Source: an uncultured Treponema sp.
GTDB taxonomy: Bacteria > Spirochaetota > Spirochaetia > Treponematales > Treponemataceae
Direction: 5' to 3'
Length of the DNA: 64,000 nucleotides
Assembly: GCA_947165895.1 (NCBI GenBank)
Contig: CAMVCB010000006.1
Span: 300,576 to 364,575, forward strand
Below, in pieces: positions 63,759-64,000 of the stretch (position 1 is its first letter; each line of letters opens with the position of its first letter). A program made the translations under genes and the position numbers. A model generated the notes under the pieces. It had not been told where the DNA came from. It saw only the letters and a list, made by a program, of their open reading frames with translations, and made no database searches.

Positions 63759-64000
63759 ATGAACACAAAAGCATTACGACAGAAAGTTTTAGACCTCGCA
63801 ATTCACGGAAAGCTTGTTCCTCAGAATCCAAATGATGAAAGTGCAGAAGTTCTTCTTAAAAAAATCAGAGAAGAAAAAGCCGAGAAAATCAAAAAAGGCG
63901 AACTAAAAGCTGACAAAAAGGATTCTTTTATCTTTGTAGGAAGTGATAAACGGCATTATGAGCAGTTCGCCGATGGAACGGTAAAAGATATTGAAGATGA
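63759..64000 (+). CDS. hsdS: Type I restriction specificity subunit, truncated by window end
   Basis: Starts at ATG 63759 with GAGG about 8 nt before. Only about 80 residues are visible. MNTKALRQKVLDLAIHGKLV is the familiar HsdS N-terminus, and KKIREEKAEKIKKGELK is the following helix. Target recognition domains are out of view, so the methylated site and possible phase variation cannot be judged. Confidence 0.9.
   Translation, partial: MNTKALRQKVLDLAIHGKLVPQNPNDESAEVLLKKIREEKAEKIKKGELKADKKDSFIFVGSDKRHYEQFADGTVKDIED

Overview
The window looks like a chromosomal segment of a Treponema-like spirochaete. Support comes from a P83/100-family antigen homologue, clustered TPR/ankyrin secreted proteins, a loose lipobox on lipoproteins, the rpsF-ssb-rpsR-rplI-dnaB ribosomal/replication operon, many AT-rich promoters, and a strongly diverged Rnf-type cluster with a nearby ApbE. 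Species cannot be fixed from sequence reading alone; the sugar genes (alpha-galactosidase, GPH symporter, glycogen synthase) suggest a gut or rumen fermenter.

Layout: 1-5.2 kb (minus) MBL hydrolase - small ORF - mltG - dnaG - rpoD, with rpoD cut by the window edge. 5.3-5.6 kb holds tRNA-Tyr and tRNA-Thr with promoter and terminator. 5.6-8.2 kb (minus) is glgA, aroH and an unknown anchored protein. 8.3-18.6 kb is mostly housekeeping (cca, trpS, folC, alr, thrC, apbE) separated by palindromic extragenic elements. 18.6-20.6 kb is a GH57-like protein that has lost its catalytic signatures. 20.7-27.2 kb (minus) is a diverged rnfCDGEAB-order cluster behind two further membrane proteins. 27.3-36.9 kb holds RNA-modifying enzymes (RluA type, pcnB, TrmA/RlmD type), a P-loop/Asp23 fusion, a beta-propeller protein, P83/100 and a CDF transporter. 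37-40.2 kb is dnaB with the ribosomal operon. 40.4-45.4 kb holds an ankyrin protein, rsmD, TPR proteins and rlmN. 45.4-50.9 kb is a TetR-linked alpha-galactoside cluster with a visible promoter/operator. 51-58.1 kb holds an NCS2 permease, leuDC, a hydroxyacid dehydrogenase, a cysteine-less HMA-like protein and a chemoreceptor. 58.2-64 kb is a tRNA-Gly-associated island: repeated tRNA 3' end, integrase remnant, a nuclease-family pseudogene interrupted by a 74-bp palindromic insertion, then a type I restriction-modification operon (hsdR, hsdM, start of hsdS).

Three features recur. Many genes have a -10 box 6-9 nt before the start codon and no Shine-Dalgarno sequence, which predicts leaderless mRNAs. 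Intergenic gaps carry a family of structured palindromes with a TTTAGC/TTAAGC signature; two copies show compensatory stem changes and one has interrupted a gene with a 4-bp direct repeat. The Rnf-like cluster keeps Rnf gene order and fold but lacks most cofactor residues of the canonical complex.
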